From Ruminococcus flavefaciens AE3010 (GTDB lineage Bacteria > Bacillota > Clostridia > Oscillospirales > Ruminococcaceae): DNA of 64,000 bases. Position 1 is the first letter of the stretch. Each line of letters begins with the position of its first letter. The translations under genes were made by a program, and so were the position numbers. The DNA is taken from the NCBI RefSeq assembly GCF_000526795.1, contig NZ_JAGT01000001.1:581001-645000 (forward strand), written 5' to 3'. Positions 43,326 through 52,723 of this stretch are shown here, one piece after another. Under the pieces are notes generated by a model. The model made no database searches and was not told the DNA's origin. It saw only the letters and a list, made by a program, of their open reading frames with translations.

Positions 43326-44702
43326 TCAGACCATCTCTTCGGGATGAAATACTTCATCAAATCGCTCGGCAGTAAGGAAACCGAGTTCAACGCATGCTTC
43401 TTTGAGGGAAATATTGTCCTTAAAAGCTTTTTTGGCTGTCTTTGCAGCATTTTCGTAGCCGATATAAGGATTTAAAGCAGTTACCAGCATGAGTGAATTA
43501 TGTAAATTATGATGCATCTTTTCCTTATTAGCCTTTATGCCGACAGCACAGTTCTTGTTGAATGATGTTATCGACTCAGCAAGAAGTCTTGCGGATTGCA
43601 GGAAATTATATGCACATACAGGCATGAACACATTGAGCTCAAAGTTGCCCTGAGAAGCTGCCATACCTACTGTAACATCATTTCCCATTACCTGTACTGC
43701 GACCATTGTTACCTGCTCGCACTGTGTAGGATTGACCTTGCCCGGCATTATTGACGAGCCCGGTTCGTTCTCGGGAATAAATATTTCTCCCAGTCCGTCA
43801 CGGGGGCCAGATGCAAGCCATCTTACATCGTTTGCTATCTTCATCATATCAGCAGCAAGAGCTTTAAGAGCGCCGTGCGCGAATACTATTTCGTCTTTTG
43901 AAGTAAGAGAGTGGAATTTATTAGGCGAAGATATGAATTTTTTGCCTGTGAGCTCGCTTATCTTTTCAGCAGCCTTTTCAGCAAACCCCTTTGGCGCATT
44001 AAGACCTGTTCCTACTGCTGTACCGCCCACTGCAAGCTCTTTGAGCTCGTCGCAGGCTGCAAGGAGCATTTTCTTATCCTTTTCAAGTGAAGCTCTCCAG
44101 CCGCTTATCTCCTGTGAGAACTTGATAGGAGTTGCGTCCTGTAAATGAGTACGGCCGCTTTTTACGATGCCCTCATTTTCTTTTTCAAGGCGCTTAAAAG
44201 TCTCCATAAGAGTATCAACAGCAGGTATCACCTTATCCTCTACTGCAAGTACAGCGGCAATATGCATTGCAGTCGGAAATGTATCGTTCGATGACTGGCT
44301 CATATTGATATCATCGTTTGGATGAAGCAGCTTTGAGCCTGCGATCTCGTTTCCTCTGTTTGCAACGACCTCGTTGGTGTTCATGTTGGACTGAGTGCCA
44401 CTTCCTGTCTGCCATACGACAAGTGGGAAATGTTCATTGAGAGAACCGCTTATGACCTCGTCGCAAGCCTGACTGATAGCCGAAAGCTTTTCAGCCGTCA
44501 TTTTTTCGGGCCTCAGCTCATGGTTTGCAAGAGCAGCAGCTTTTTTCAGTATACCCAGAGCATGAGTTATCTCTCTCGGCATCGTCTCAATGCCTACACC
44601 GATAAGAAAGTTTTCGTGGCTTCTCTCGGTCTGAGCTCCCCAGTACTTATCCGCAGGTACCTTTACTTCACCCATGGAATCATGTTCAACGCGATAATCC
44701 AT
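43326..44702 (-). CDS. fumC: Class II fumarase
   Basis: This enzyme interconverts malate and fumarate without an Fe-S cluster. The signature GSSIMPGKVNPTQCE is present, with SGRTHLQDATPI and SSNDTFPTAMHIA. The start at ATG 44702 gives MDYRVEHDSMGEVKVPADK, aligned with E. coli FumC; an upstream in-frame ATG (44750) has no ribosome site, while GGGAGTG lies before 44702. It is the first gene of the operon that ends with frdA, supplying the substrate of the reductase. Confidence 0.95.
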   Translation of the reverse strand: MDYRVEHDSMGEVKVPADKYWGAQTERSHENFLIGVGIETMPREITHALGILKKAAALANHELRPEKMTAEKLSAISQACDEVISGSLNEHFPLVVWQTGSGTQSNMNTNEVVANRGNEIAGSKLLHPNDDINMSQSSNDTFPTAMHIAAVLAVEDKVIPAVDTLMETFKRLEKENEGIVKSGRTHLQDATPIKFSQEISGWRASLEKDKKMLLAACDELKELAVGGTAVGTGLNAPKGFAEKAAEKISELTGKKFISSPNKFHSLTSKDEIVFAHGALKALAADMMKIANDVRWLASGPRDGLGEIFIPENEPGSSIMPGKVNPTQCEQVTMVAVQVMGNDVTVGMAASQGNFELNVFMPVCAYNFLQSARLLAESITSFNKNCAVGIKANKEKMHHNLHNSLMLVTALNPYIGYENAAKTAKKAFKDNISLKEACVELGFLTAERFDEVFHPEEMV

Positions 44703-44781
44703 TTTAATATCCACTCCCAGAAAATTTTCAGATCCCGTGCCGAATGACATCAGGATACAATTTAAACTATCACATATAATA

Positions 44782-44810
44782 AGTATACCAGTATATTATG
44801 AATAATTCAA
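44782..44810 (-). promoter_or_regulatory. Promoter of the fumC-hdr-flx-frd operon
   Basis: On the minus strand TTGAAT (44810-44805), 17-bp spacer, TATACT (44787-44782) with TGG extension, about 80 bp before fumC. Confidence 0.75.
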
Positions 44811-44840
44811 ATTCAAGTTAAGAATATCGCTATTCAGATA

Positions 44841-44858
44841 TTGATATATAATTAACAA
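44841..44858. promoter_or_regulatory. Candidate Rex operator upstream of fumC
   Basis: TTGATATATAATTAACAA matches 12 of 14 fixed positions of the clostridial Rex consensus TTGTTAA-N4-TTAACAA; the right half is perfect. It lies about 30 bp upstream of the -35. The rest of 44859-45182 is AT-rich and holds no gene or other recognisable element. Confidence 0.5.
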
Positions 44859-45182
44859 TGATGTATTTACAAATATTTTATATATTGTCCCTGCAATATA
44901 TTTATTTTTATATTACTGATCTGATAGGTATTGTGATTCAAGACCATTAAGTATATTATTTCAAGCAACACACTTACTTTCCGTAATAAAACAGGCAATT
45001 ATAACAATAAAACCAGTGGTCATTCCTTTAATAATTTACAGGATAGGATTTATGTTTCGGAAAAAACAAGCTATATTTTTTATGTAAAGCATATAATAGT
45101 CAATAGCATTTCAGAATATGATAATTCCATTTTATATATAAAGCAGCAAAAAGATTGATATTTATTTCACATTGTCATATAA

Positions 45183-45212
45183 AAAACGAAACAGCTTTCG
45201 CTGCTTCGTTTT
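45183..45212 (-). terminator. Terminator of acnA-icd-rex
   Basis: AAAACGAA-CAGC-GAAA-GCTG-TTCGTTTT on the minus strand with one mismatch, then TTTATAT. It lies just after the rex stop. Confidence 0.8.
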
Positions 45213-45215
45213 ACA

Positions 45216-45863
45216 TTATTTTTTTTCGTCTTTTTCAAGATTATTCAAGCCATAGGAAAGCGTGGTAAGGCTGTCTCCGAGATGAACATTCTCAACAGCG
45301 ATTCCCTTATGGGTAACTTTAAGGTCGTAGTGTGTAAAGTTCCAGAAAGCTTTTATCCCACACTCTATAAGTGTATTCGCAAGCTTTTCGGCTGCATTCA
45401 TAGGAACACAAAGAATAGCTGCTACAGGCTTATTTTCAGCGCAGAATGTGCTTAATTCATCTGTGCTCCTGACCTTCAGCTCTCCCACTTCCTTGCCGAC
45501 AATATCTGGATTTACATCAAATGCACCGATAAGATCAAAGCCTTTATTGCGGAAATCAATGTGTGAAGCTATAGCTTTACCGAGATTACCTGCACCAAGC
45601 AGTATCATAGGTGTCTGCTTGTCCAGTCCGAGTATCTTGCCGATTTCAAGGCGAAGATCGCTTACGTTATAGCCGTAGCCCTGCTGACCGAATTCACCGA
45701 AGCAGTTGAAGTCCTGTCTTATCTGCGAAGCGGTAAGTCCCATTTTCTCAGAAAGTTCACGGGACGATATACGAACATATCCGTTATGTTCAAGTTCGCC
45801 GAGAAAGCGGTAGTAACGAGGCAGTCTCCTGATTACTGAATTTGATATTGAGTTCTTTGACAT
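45216..45863 (-). CDS. rex: Redox-sensing transcriptional repressor Rex
   Basis: Rex binds DNA when NAD+ is high and leaves it when NADH rises. The winged-helix N-terminus (VIRRLPRYYRFLGEL, SSRELSEKMGLTASQIRQDF) is followed by a Rossmann domain with LLGAGNLGKAIA and a C-terminal swapped helix. The length is 215 residues. It is third gene of acnA-icd-rex, and a Rex-like site overlaps the promoter of that operon, so autoregulation is likely. Confidence 0.95.
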   Translation of the reverse strand: MSKNSISNSVIRRLPRYYRFLGELEHNGYVRISSRELSEKMGLTASQIRQDFNCFGEFGQQGYGYNVSDLRLEIGKILGLDKQTPMILLGAGNLGKAIASHIDFRNKGFDLIGAFDVNPDIVGKEVGELKVRSTDELSTFCAENKPVAAILCVPMNAAEKLANTLIECGIKAFWNFTHYDLKVTHKGIAVENVHLGDSLTTLSYGLNNLEKDEKK

Positions 45864-45884
45864 TACTGTATGCCTTCTCTCTTA

Positions 45885-47096
45885 TCACATTAATTTATCA
45901 AGTCTGATCTTTATTTCGTCAAGGAAGGTCTTTGAATCGACCTTTTTCTTATTGTCGAGCTTGGATATAAGATAAAGATCGCCCGTCATTATGCCGTCTT
46001 CAATAGTCTGGATAGTTGCCTTTTCAAGCTTGTCAGCAAATGCACAGAGCTCGGGAGTGTTATCAAGCTCGCCTCTCTTGCGGAGTGCACCGCTCCACGC
46101 GAATATTGTAGCTACAGAGTTAGTTGATGTCTCTTCACCCTTGAGGTACTTATAGTAGTGACGCTGAACAGTACCGTGTGCAGCTTCGTACTCATAGATA
46201 CCGTCAGGAGAAACGAGAACAGAAGTCATCATTGCAAGGCTGCCGTAAGCTGTAGATACCATGTCAGACATAACATCACCGTCATAGTTCTTGCAAGCCC
46301 AGATATAGCCGCCGTTTGAACGAATAACTCTTGCAACAGCGTCGTCGATAAGGGTATAGAAGTACTCTATGCCAGCTGCTTCATACTTCTCCTTATACTC
46401 ATTATCGTATATTTCCTGAAAAATATCCTTGAAGCGGTGATCGTACTTCTTGGAAATTGTATCCTTTGAAGCAAACCAAACGTCCTGTTTGAGGTCGAGA
46501 CCGTAATTGAGGCAAGCTCTTGCAAAGCCGGCGATAGAAGCGTCCAGGTTGTGAAGTCCCTGAATAATACCGTCACACTTGGTGAAATCATGGATAAGCT
46601 CGCGGGTCTCATTGCCGTTTTCGTCTGTTACGACCAGCTCAGCCTTGCTGCCCTTGCTTACACGCATTTCGGTGTTCTTGTAAACATCTCCGTAAGCGTG
46701 TCGAGCAATAGTGATAGGCTTTGTCCATGTGGGGATATAAGGCTCTATGCCCTTTACGATGATAGGAGTACGGAATACAGTACCGTCAAGAGCTGCACGG
46801 ATCGTGCCGTTAGGTGACTTCCACATCTGAGTGAGGTTGTACTCGGGCATTCTTGCAGCATTCGGTGTGATAGTTGCACACTTTACTGCTACACCGTACT
46901 TCTTTGTAGCCTCAGCTGAATCTATAGTTACCTGATCCTTAGTCTCTTCTCTGTGCTTCAGACCAAGGTCATAGTATTCGGTATTGAGCTCTACATATGG
47001 TTCAAGAAGAGTTTCCTTGATCCACTGCCAGAGGATTCTGGTCATCTCATCGCCGTCCATTTCGACAAGTGGAGTTTTCATGGTGATCTTTGACAT
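45885..47096 (-). CDS. icd: Isocitrate dehydrogenase (NADP, eukaryote-like type)
   Basis: The enzyme oxidises isocitrate to 2-oxoglutarate. The 403-residue protein is of the type II family (as in mitochondria), with [43 protein letters not shown] and [14 protein letters not shown]. Its place between acnA and rex indicates the oxidative, glutamate-making branch of the TCA cycle. It lies 21 bases downstream of acnA. Confidence 0.94.
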   Translation of the reverse strand: MSKITMKTPLVEMDGDEMTRILWQWIKETLLEPYVELNTEYYDLGLKHREETKDQVTIDSAEATKKYGVAVKCATITPNAARMPEYNLTQMWKSPNGTIRAALDGTVFRTPIIVKGIEPYIPTWTKPITIARHAYGDVYKNTEMRVSKGSKAELVVTDENGNETRELIHDFTKCDGIIQGLHNLDASIAGFARACLNYGLDLKQDVWFASKDTISKKYDHRFKDIFQEIYDNEYKEKYEAAGIEYFYTLIDDAVARVIRSNGGYIWACKNYDGDVMSDMVSTAYGSLAMMTSVLVSPDGIYEYEAAHGTVQRHYYKYLKGEETSTNSVATIFAWSGALRKRGELDNTPELCAFADKLEKATIQTIEDGIMTGDLYLISKLDNKKKVDSKTFLDEIKIRLDKLM

Positions 47097-47117
47097 TGTT
47101 TTATACCTCCGTGGTAA

Positions 47118-49055
47118 TTACTTCATGGATTCTCTTGTAAAGTCGAGAAGTCCGCCTGCAAGCATGATGTCCTTTGTACGTCCCGAAAGCTCGCAGAGTA
47201 CAGGTATCTCCTTGCCGTTAGTCTTGTTTACAACAGTAAGCTCGGACTTTCCTGCCTCTACAGCCTTTCTGACGTCAGCAAGCACAAGCTCATCGCCCTG
47301 TGAAATGCTGTCGTAGTCAGCCTCATTTACAAATGTAAGAGGAAGAATGCCTGCATTGATAAGGTTAGCTCTGTGGATACGAGCAAATGACTTAACAAGA
47401 ACAGCCTTTACGCCAAGATAGAGCGGTGCAAGTGCAGCGTGCTCTCTTGATGAGCCCTGTCCGTAGTTGGAACCGCCGACGATTATGCTCTTACCGAGAG
47501 ACTTAGCTCTCTCAGGGAAGCTTTCATCGCATACAGCGAAGCAGTGCTGTGAGATCTTCGGGATATTTGAACGCAGAGGAAGGATCTTTGCACCTGCAGG
47601 CATGATGTGATCAGTTGTGATATTGTCACCGACTTTAAGTGATACGGGAGCGTCGATAGTCTCAAGAAGCGGAGCTGTCTCGGGATAAGGCTTGATGTTT
47701 GGTCCGCGGAGTATCTCTACGCTGTCCATTTCCTCAACAGAAGCGGGCGGAACGATCATATTGTCGTTGATAACGAATTCCTCGGGGAGCTTGAAATCAG
47801 GCATGTCGCCAAGCTCTCTCGGGTCTGTGAGATAACCTGTAAGTGCGGATACAGCAGCCATTTCGGGAGATACAAGATATATCTGTCCGTCCTTAGTACC
47901 TGAGCGTCCCTCAAAGTTTCTGTTGAAGGTTCTCAGAGAGATACCCTTTGAATTAGGAGACTGTCCCATACCGATACATGGTCCGCATGCACTTTCAAGG
48001 ATCCTTGCACCTGCATCAATGAGTATAGAAAGCGCGCCGTTCTGAGCAAGCATATTGAGGACCTGCTTTGAACCGGGAGCAATTGCCAGTGATACATCGG
48101 GATTAACAGTCTTGCCCTTGAGTATATGAGCTACCTTCAGCATATCAAGAAGTGATGAGTTTGTACATGAACCGATACATACCTGATCTATCTTGAGTCT
48201 GCCTATCTCCTCAACGCTCTTAACGTTATCGGGAGAATGAGGACATGCTGCAAGAGGAACAAGCTCGCTGAGATTGATCTGAAGCTCCTCGTCATATACT
48301 GCATCAGGATCAGCAGCAAGAGGTGTCCATACTTCCTCGCGCTTCTGAGCCTTGAGGAACTGCTTTGTGATCTCGTCTGACGGGAATATAGATGTTGTAG
48401 CGCCAAGCTCTGCGCCCATATTTGTGATAGTAGCTCTTTCGGGAACTGAAAGTGTCTTTACGCCCTCGCCGCAGTACTCGATGACCTTGCCTACGCCGCC
48501 TTTAACGGAAAGTCTTCTGAGAACTTCAAGGATAACGTCCTTTGCAGCTACCCATGGTCTGAGCTTGCCTGTGAGTTCAACCTTAACTACCTTTGGACAT
48601 GTGATATAGTATGCTCCGCCGCCCATAGCAACAGCAACATCAAGTCCGCCTGCACCGATAGCGATCATACCGATACCGCCGCCTGTAGGAGTATGGCTGT
48701 CAGAGCCGATAAGAGTCTTCCCCGGGATACCGAAACGCTCAAGGTGTACCTGGTGGCAGATACCGTTACCAGGACGCGAGAAGTAAATGCCGTGCTTCTT
48801 TGCAACGCTGCCGATGAATCTGTGGTCGTCAGCGTTCTCGAAACCGCTCTGAAGAGTATTGTGATCTATGTAAGCGACTGAACGTTCTGTCTTTACGCGA
48901 GGAACGCCGATAGCTTCAAATTCAAGATAAGCCATTGTACCTGTAGCGTCCTGAGTAAGAGTCTGATCGATACGGATACCGATCTCCTGACCTTTGACGT
49001 ACTCGCCGTCTACCAAGTGTGCTTTGAGGATCTTTTCAGTTAAAGTTAAACCCAT
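47118..49055 (-). CDS. acnA: Aconitate hydratase
   Basis: This 645-residue aconitase has the 4Fe-4S cysteines in CIGSCTNSS and ACGPCIGMGQSPNS, GSDSHTPTGGGIGMIAIGAGG in the N-terminal domain, and the swivel-domain NYGQGSSREHAALAP. It is the short single-chain type common in anaerobes, close to homoaconitase and isopropylmalate isomerase fusions, but icd as neighbour supports aconitase. It is first gene of the Rex-linked operon. Confidence 0.93.
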   Translation of the reverse strand: MGLTLTEKILKAHLVDGEYVKGQEIGIRIDQTLTQDATGTMAYLEFEAIGVPRVKTERSVAYIDHNTLQSGFENADDHRFIGSVAKKHGIYFSRPGNGICHQVHLERFGIPGKTLIGSDSHTPTGGGIGMIAIGAGGLDVAVAMGGGAYYITCPKVVKVELTGKLRPWVAAKDVILEVLRRLSVKGGVGKVIEYCGEGVKTLSVPERATITNMGAELGATTSIFPSDEITKQFLKAQKREEVWTPLAADPDAVYDEELQINLSELVPLAACPHSPDNVKSVEEIGRLKIDQVCIGSCTNSSLLDMLKVAHILKGKTVNPDVSLAIAPGSKQVLNMLAQNGALSILIDAGARILESACGPCIGMGQSPNSKGISLRTFNRNFEGRSGTKDGQIYLVSPEMAAVSALTGYLTDPRELGDMPDFKLPEEFVINDNMIVPPASVEEMDSVEILRGPNIKPYPETAPLLETIDAPVSLKVGDNITTDHIMPAGAKILPLRSNIPKISQHCFAVCDESFPERAKSLGKSIIVGGSNYGQGSSREHAALAPLYLGVKAVLVKSFARIHRANLINAGILPLTFVNEADYDSISQGDELVLADVRKAVEAGKSELTVVNKTNGKEIPVLCELSGRTKDIMLAGGLLDFTRESMK

Positions 49056-49093
49056 TGAAGATCATTCCTTTCAATACATAAAAATACATATTA

Positions 49094-49122
49094 ATTGTAC
49101 AACATTTAAAGCAGTTTGTCAA
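49094..49122 (-). promoter_or_regulatory. Promoter of acnA-icd-rex
   Basis: On the minus strand TTGACA (49122-49117), 17-bp spacer, TACAAT (49099-49094). Confidence 0.85.
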
Positions 49123-49133
49123 GAATTAAACAA
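49116..49133. promoter_or_regulatory. Candidate Rex operator at the acnA promoter
   Basis: On the minus strand TTGTTTAATTCTTGACAA, 12 of 14 fixed positions of TTGTTAA-N4-TTAACAA. It covers the -35 hexamer completely, which suits repression. Confidence 0.68.
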
Positions 49134-49152
49134 ACTTTTTTATGCAAAGAAA

Positions 49153-49176
49153 AAAGAGCTTCTTCCGAAGCTCTTT
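49153..49176. terminator. Terminator of the ABC exporter operon
   Basis: AAAGAGCTTC / GAAGCTCTTT, 10-bp stem with a 4-base loop; T-run on the minus strand after the stop at 49184. Confidence 0.88.
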
Positions 49177-49183
49177 CAAACTG

Positions 49184-50923
49184 CTATGAAGCGAACTGAC
49201 TGTTGTACAATTCAGCGTAAAATCCGCCTTTTTTCATAAGCTCGCTATGACTTCCCTGCTCTATGATATTACCATGCTTCATAACAAGAATAACATCAGA
49301 GCTCTTTATTGTAGAAAGCCTGTGAGCAATAACAAAGCTGGTCCTGCCCTCCATAAGCTTCCGGAACGCCTTTTGTATACGCTGCTCAGTGCGCAGGTCT
49401 ATGGAGCTTGTGGCTTCGTCAAGGATAAGCATGGGCGGATCCATAAGCATGATCCTTGCGATACATATGAGCTGCTTTTGTCCCTGCGAAAGTCCGCTGT
49501 CCTCGCTTATAAGCGTATCATAGCCCTTTGGCAGCCTTTTTATGAAGCCGTGAGCGTAAACCGCCTTTGCAGCCCCGATTATCTGCTCACGGGTGGCGTT
49601 TGGAGCTCCGTAGGCTATGTTTTCGGCAACAGTTCCCGTAAACACCCATGTTTCCTGCAAAACCATTCCGAAGCAGCTTCTGAGACTATCACGTGTAATG
49701 TCACTGATATTTTCGCCTGAAAATCTTATACTGCCGCTGTTTATGTCGTAAAAACGGAGCAGAAGATTAATTATCGTGGATTTTCCGCAGCCTGTAGGAC
49801 CTACAATAGCTATGCGCTGTCCGCTTTTTACATCAAGGCTGAAGTTCTCGATAAGCTTGGTCTCAGGTGAATACGAAAAGAAAACATCTGAAAATTCCAG
49901 ACTTCCGTCACATGACGTAAGCACTTCCTTGCCGGAATCATCGGGAACTTCTTCTTCGTCAAGCACATCAAAAACACGCTGTGCAGATGCAATAGCGTTC
50001 TGAAGCTCTGCAATAACGCCCGATATTTCATTGAATGGCTTAGTGTACTGATTGGCGTATGCAAGAAAGCCGGAAAGCTTACCTACGGACATATAGCCAA
50101 TAAACGAGGAATATCCTATAACGCCGAGAGCTCCAAGCATACCGACTGCTGCATAGATAAGACCGTTTACAAAGCGTGTCGTCGGGTTGGTCATTGAGCT
50201 GAAAAATGTAGCCTTAGCGCCTATTTTTCCGTAAGCTGCATTTATCTCATCAAAGCGTTCCTCTGCCCTTTTGTCATATACAAACGCCTTGATTATCTTC
50301 TGATTTCCAGCCATTTCCTCCGCAAGTCCTACCATATCGCCGCGCAGCTTTGACTGCTTTACATAAGAATCATGAGAAGCCTTTGTAATGCGCGATGCCG
50401 CTACAAAAGAAAGGGGCGTAAGAATCACAACGACAATGGCTATTTTGACATTTATGGTCATCATGAATATAAGAGTACCGATAATTGTGACAATACCGCT
50501 GAAAAACTGAGTGAATCCCTGCAATAAGCCATCGGAGATTATCTCAATATCATTGATAACGCGGCTTGTCAGCTCTCCCTTTGTATGTCCGTCAATGTAT
50601 TTAAGCGGAACTCGTTCAAGCTTATTGAATATATCGGCTCTCAGATCACGTATAGTAAGAAAAGCCAGTTTATTGGTACATAAGCTCATAAGCCACTGGA
50701 ACACAGTGGCGGCTATAACGATAACAGCTAAAGTTATGATTATCCTCAGCAGCTTTTCAAAGTCAACATTCCCCTTTCCGACGCAGCAGTCTACAGCTTC
50801 GCCGATAAATACGGGAACAGACAGCGAAAGAGCTACTCCAAAGCCTGCAAAAATAACAGTCAGGACAAAAAATCTGAGATAGGGACGTGCATACGAAAAG
50901 ACGCGCTTTAATGTTTTAAGCAT
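49184..50923 (-). CDS. ABC exporter half-transporter, subunit with canonical catalytic glutamate
   Basis: Six membrane helices (about 1-320) are fused to a nucleotide-binding domain: Walker A GPTGCGKSTI, signature written SQGQ (GLSQGQKQLICIAR) instead of SGGQ, Walker B LILDEATSSID with the catalytic Glu, and switch His in AHRLSTI. The length is 579 residues. Together with the next-listed gene it should form a heterodimeric exporter of the BmrCD/TM287-288 type. The substrate is unknown (drugs, peptides or lipids). GGGGGAG precedes ATG 50923; it overlaps the partner gene by 8 bases. Confidence 0.88.
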   Translation of the reverse strand: MLKTLKRVFSYARPYLRFFVLTVIFAGFGVALSLSVPVFIGEAVDCCVGKGNVDFEKLLRIIITLAVIVIAATVFQWLMSLCTNKLAFLTIRDLRADIFNKLERVPLKYIDGHTKGELTSRVINDIEIISDGLLQGFTQFFSGIVTIIGTLIFMMTINVKIAIVVVILTPLSFVAASRITKASHDSYVKQSKLRGDMVGLAEEMAGNQKIIKAFVYDKRAEERFDEINAAYGKIGAKATFFSSMTNPTTRFVNGLIYAAVGMLGALGVIGYSSFIGYMSVGKLSGFLAYANQYTKPFNEISGVIAELQNAIASAQRVFDVLDEEEVPDDSGKEVLTSCDGSLEFSDVFFSYSPETKLIENFSLDVKSGQRIAIVGPTGCGKSTIINLLLRFYDINSGSIRFSGENISDITRDSLRSCFGMVLQETWVFTGTVAENIAYGAPNATREQIIGAAKAVYAHGFIKRLPKGYDTLISEDSGLSQGQKQLICIARIMLMDPPMLILDEATSSIDLRTEQRIQKAFRKLMEGRTSFVIAHRLSTIKSSDVILVMKHGNIIEQGSHSELMKKGGFYAELYNSQFAS

Positions 50924-52649
50924 TTGTCTCCCCCTCTCTCTGAGTCATCTGTGAGTGATATATCTCGCTGTAGACCTGACAGCTTTCGATAAGCTGATCA
51001 TGTGTTCCGATACCTACAGCCTCGCCGTCATCCATAACGATTATCTTGTCAGCGTCCCTCAGAGAGGTTGTTCTCTGGGAGATCATAACAACGGTAGTAT
51101 ATGGCATATCGCTGCTGAGAGCTCTTCTGAGAGCAAGATCGGTCTTATAGTCAAGGGCACTTGTTGAATCATCGAGGATAAGAATATCGGGAGAGCCTAC
51201 AAGAGCTCGTGCAATTGCTATTCGCTGCTTCTGACCACCCGAGAGGTTCTTTCCGCCCTGAGAAATGACAGTGTCAAGACCGTCGGAAGTATCTTTGACA
51301 AATTCCCACGCCTGTGCCGTTTTTAATGCGGATATTATCTCTTCATCTGTGGCGTCATGCTTTCTCCAGCGCATATTTTCGCGAATAGTGCCCGAAAAAA
51401 GAACTGTTTTCTGAGGAACAGTTCCAATTCTTCCTCTGAGTTCGTCAGAGTTGAATTCTTCGACGTTAATACCTGATACGCTTACTTTGCCTTTAGTCGC
51501 ACGATAAAAACATGGTATAAGATTGGCAAGGGTCGATTTACCGCAGCCTGTACCGCCTATAACTCCAAGCATCTGTCCTTTTTTTATGGAAAAGCTTATG
51601 TTTCTGACAGAGTAATCACCAGCTCCCTCATACGAGAATGAAACATCGGTGAATTCTATCATTTTGTCAGTTTTATTGCTGAACTCCTCTATATCGCCGC
51701 TTTTTTCGGCAGGAAGAGCAAATACCTCGCTTATTCTGTTAGCAGATGCAAGTGCCTTTGTAAATATAACGATCAGATTGGCAAGAACTACAAGGGCAAG
51801 GAGTATCTGAGTCATGTAGTTAGTAAATGCAGTGAGCTCGCCCTGAGTAAGTCCGCCGATATTGATGCGTTTACCTCCGAACCATATTACTGCTACAATG
51901 CCAAGATTCATTACCATAAATGCTACAGGATTGAGTATGGCGGATATCTTTCCAACAGCTATGGAGCAGGCTGATATTTCGTCTACCGCTTCACTGAACT
52001 CATCTATTTCTTCCTGCTGACGTGAAAAAGCTCTTATAACTCGCGCTCCCTCAAGTCCCTCTCTTGTAAGGGTAGAAGCCTTGTCAAGGCATTTCTGCGT
52101 CTTTTTGTACATGGGGACAGTTTTTCGCATTATCAGGAAGATTATCACGGAAATAAGCGGTGCAACAACAAAGAATATAAACGAAAGCTTAGCGTCTATA
52201 GTTACTGCCATAACGGCTGCTCCGATAACAAGGAATGGAGCTCTTACAGCAAGACGGATAAACATATTGACTCCGTTCTGAACTGTGTTTGAGTCATTGG
52301 TAAGACGGTTAACAAGTGAGGAGGTGCCTATTTTGTCTATACTGCTGTAGGAAAGCTGATTGATGTGCTTATACAATGCCGAGCGCAGCTCAGTGCCAAA
52401 GCCGTATGCGCATTTCGCGGCAAGATACTGACAGGTAAGCGCAAAACACAGTCCGCATACTCCCAGCAATACGATCAGTCCGCTCATTCTGAAAATATAA
52501 GAGCTGTCATTCCTGCCGATACCGTTATCTATTATCTTTGCCATTACAACAGGCACTATCAGCTCAAATATCGCTTCAAGCAGCTTAAAAAAAGGTCCGA
52601 ATACAAGCTCTTTCTTGTAATTCTTCAGATATTTCAACAGATCCTTCAT
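50916..52649 (-). CDS. ABC exporter half-transporter, subunit with degenerate site
   Basis: This protein has six helices plus a nucleotide-binding domain: Walker A GGTGCGKSTL, a canonical signature LSGGQKQRIAIAR, but Walker B LILDDSTSALD, where Asp replaces the catalytic Glu, and Gln (ISQRTTS) replaces the switch His. This is the degenerate partner typical of heterodimeric exporters. About 577 residues from ATG 52649 (MKDLLKYLKNYKKE); a GTG at 52664 is an alternative, and neither has a strong ribosome site. Confidence 0.86.
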   Translation of the reverse strand: MKDLLKYLKNYKKELVFGPFFKLLEAIFELIVPVVMAKIIDNGIGRNDSSYIFRMSGLIVLLGVCGLCFALTCQYLAAKCAYGFGTELRSALYKHINQLSYSSIDKIGTSSLVNRLTNDSNTVQNGVNMFIRLAVRAPFLVIGAAVMAVTIDAKLSFIFFVVAPLISVIIFLIMRKTVPMYKKTQKCLDKASTLTREGLEGARVIRAFSRQQEEIDEFSEAVDEISACSIAVGKISAILNPVAFMVMNLGIVAVIWFGGKRINIGGLTQGELTAFTNYMTQILLALVVLANLIVIFTKALASANRISEVFALPAEKSGDIEEFSNKTDKMIEFTDVSFSYEGAGDYSVRNISFSIKKGQMLGVIGGTGCGKSTLANLIPCFYRATKGKVSVSGINVEEFNSDELRGRIGTVPQKTVLFSGTIRENMRWRKHDATDEEIISALKTAQAWEFVKDTSDGLDTVISQGGKNLSGGQKQRIAIARALVGSPDILILDDSTSALDYKTDLALRRALSSDMPYTTVVMISQRTTSLRDADKIIVMDDGEAVGIGTHDQLIESCQVYSEIYHSQMTQREGETNA

Positions 52650-52684
52650 TTGTAGTAAAAACACCCACTTTTTCTATACATGGC

Positions 52685-52720
52685 AACGACACTTCTGAAT
52701 GATCAAAAGTGTCGTTTTCT
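52685..52720. terminator. Hairpin between the UDPGP gene and the ABC operon
   Basis: AACGACACTT (52685-52694) pairs with AAGTGTCGTT (52707-52716). The T-run lies on the plus-strand side, where no gene ends; on the minus strand it may be a 3'-end or leader structure. Confidence 0.45.
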
Positions 52721-52723
52721 TTA

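Noticed and set aside
44859..45182. Hidden small gene between rex and fumC
   Set aside because: Frames on both strands are broken quickly by stops and lack ribosome sites; the stretch is AT-rich and seems non-coding.
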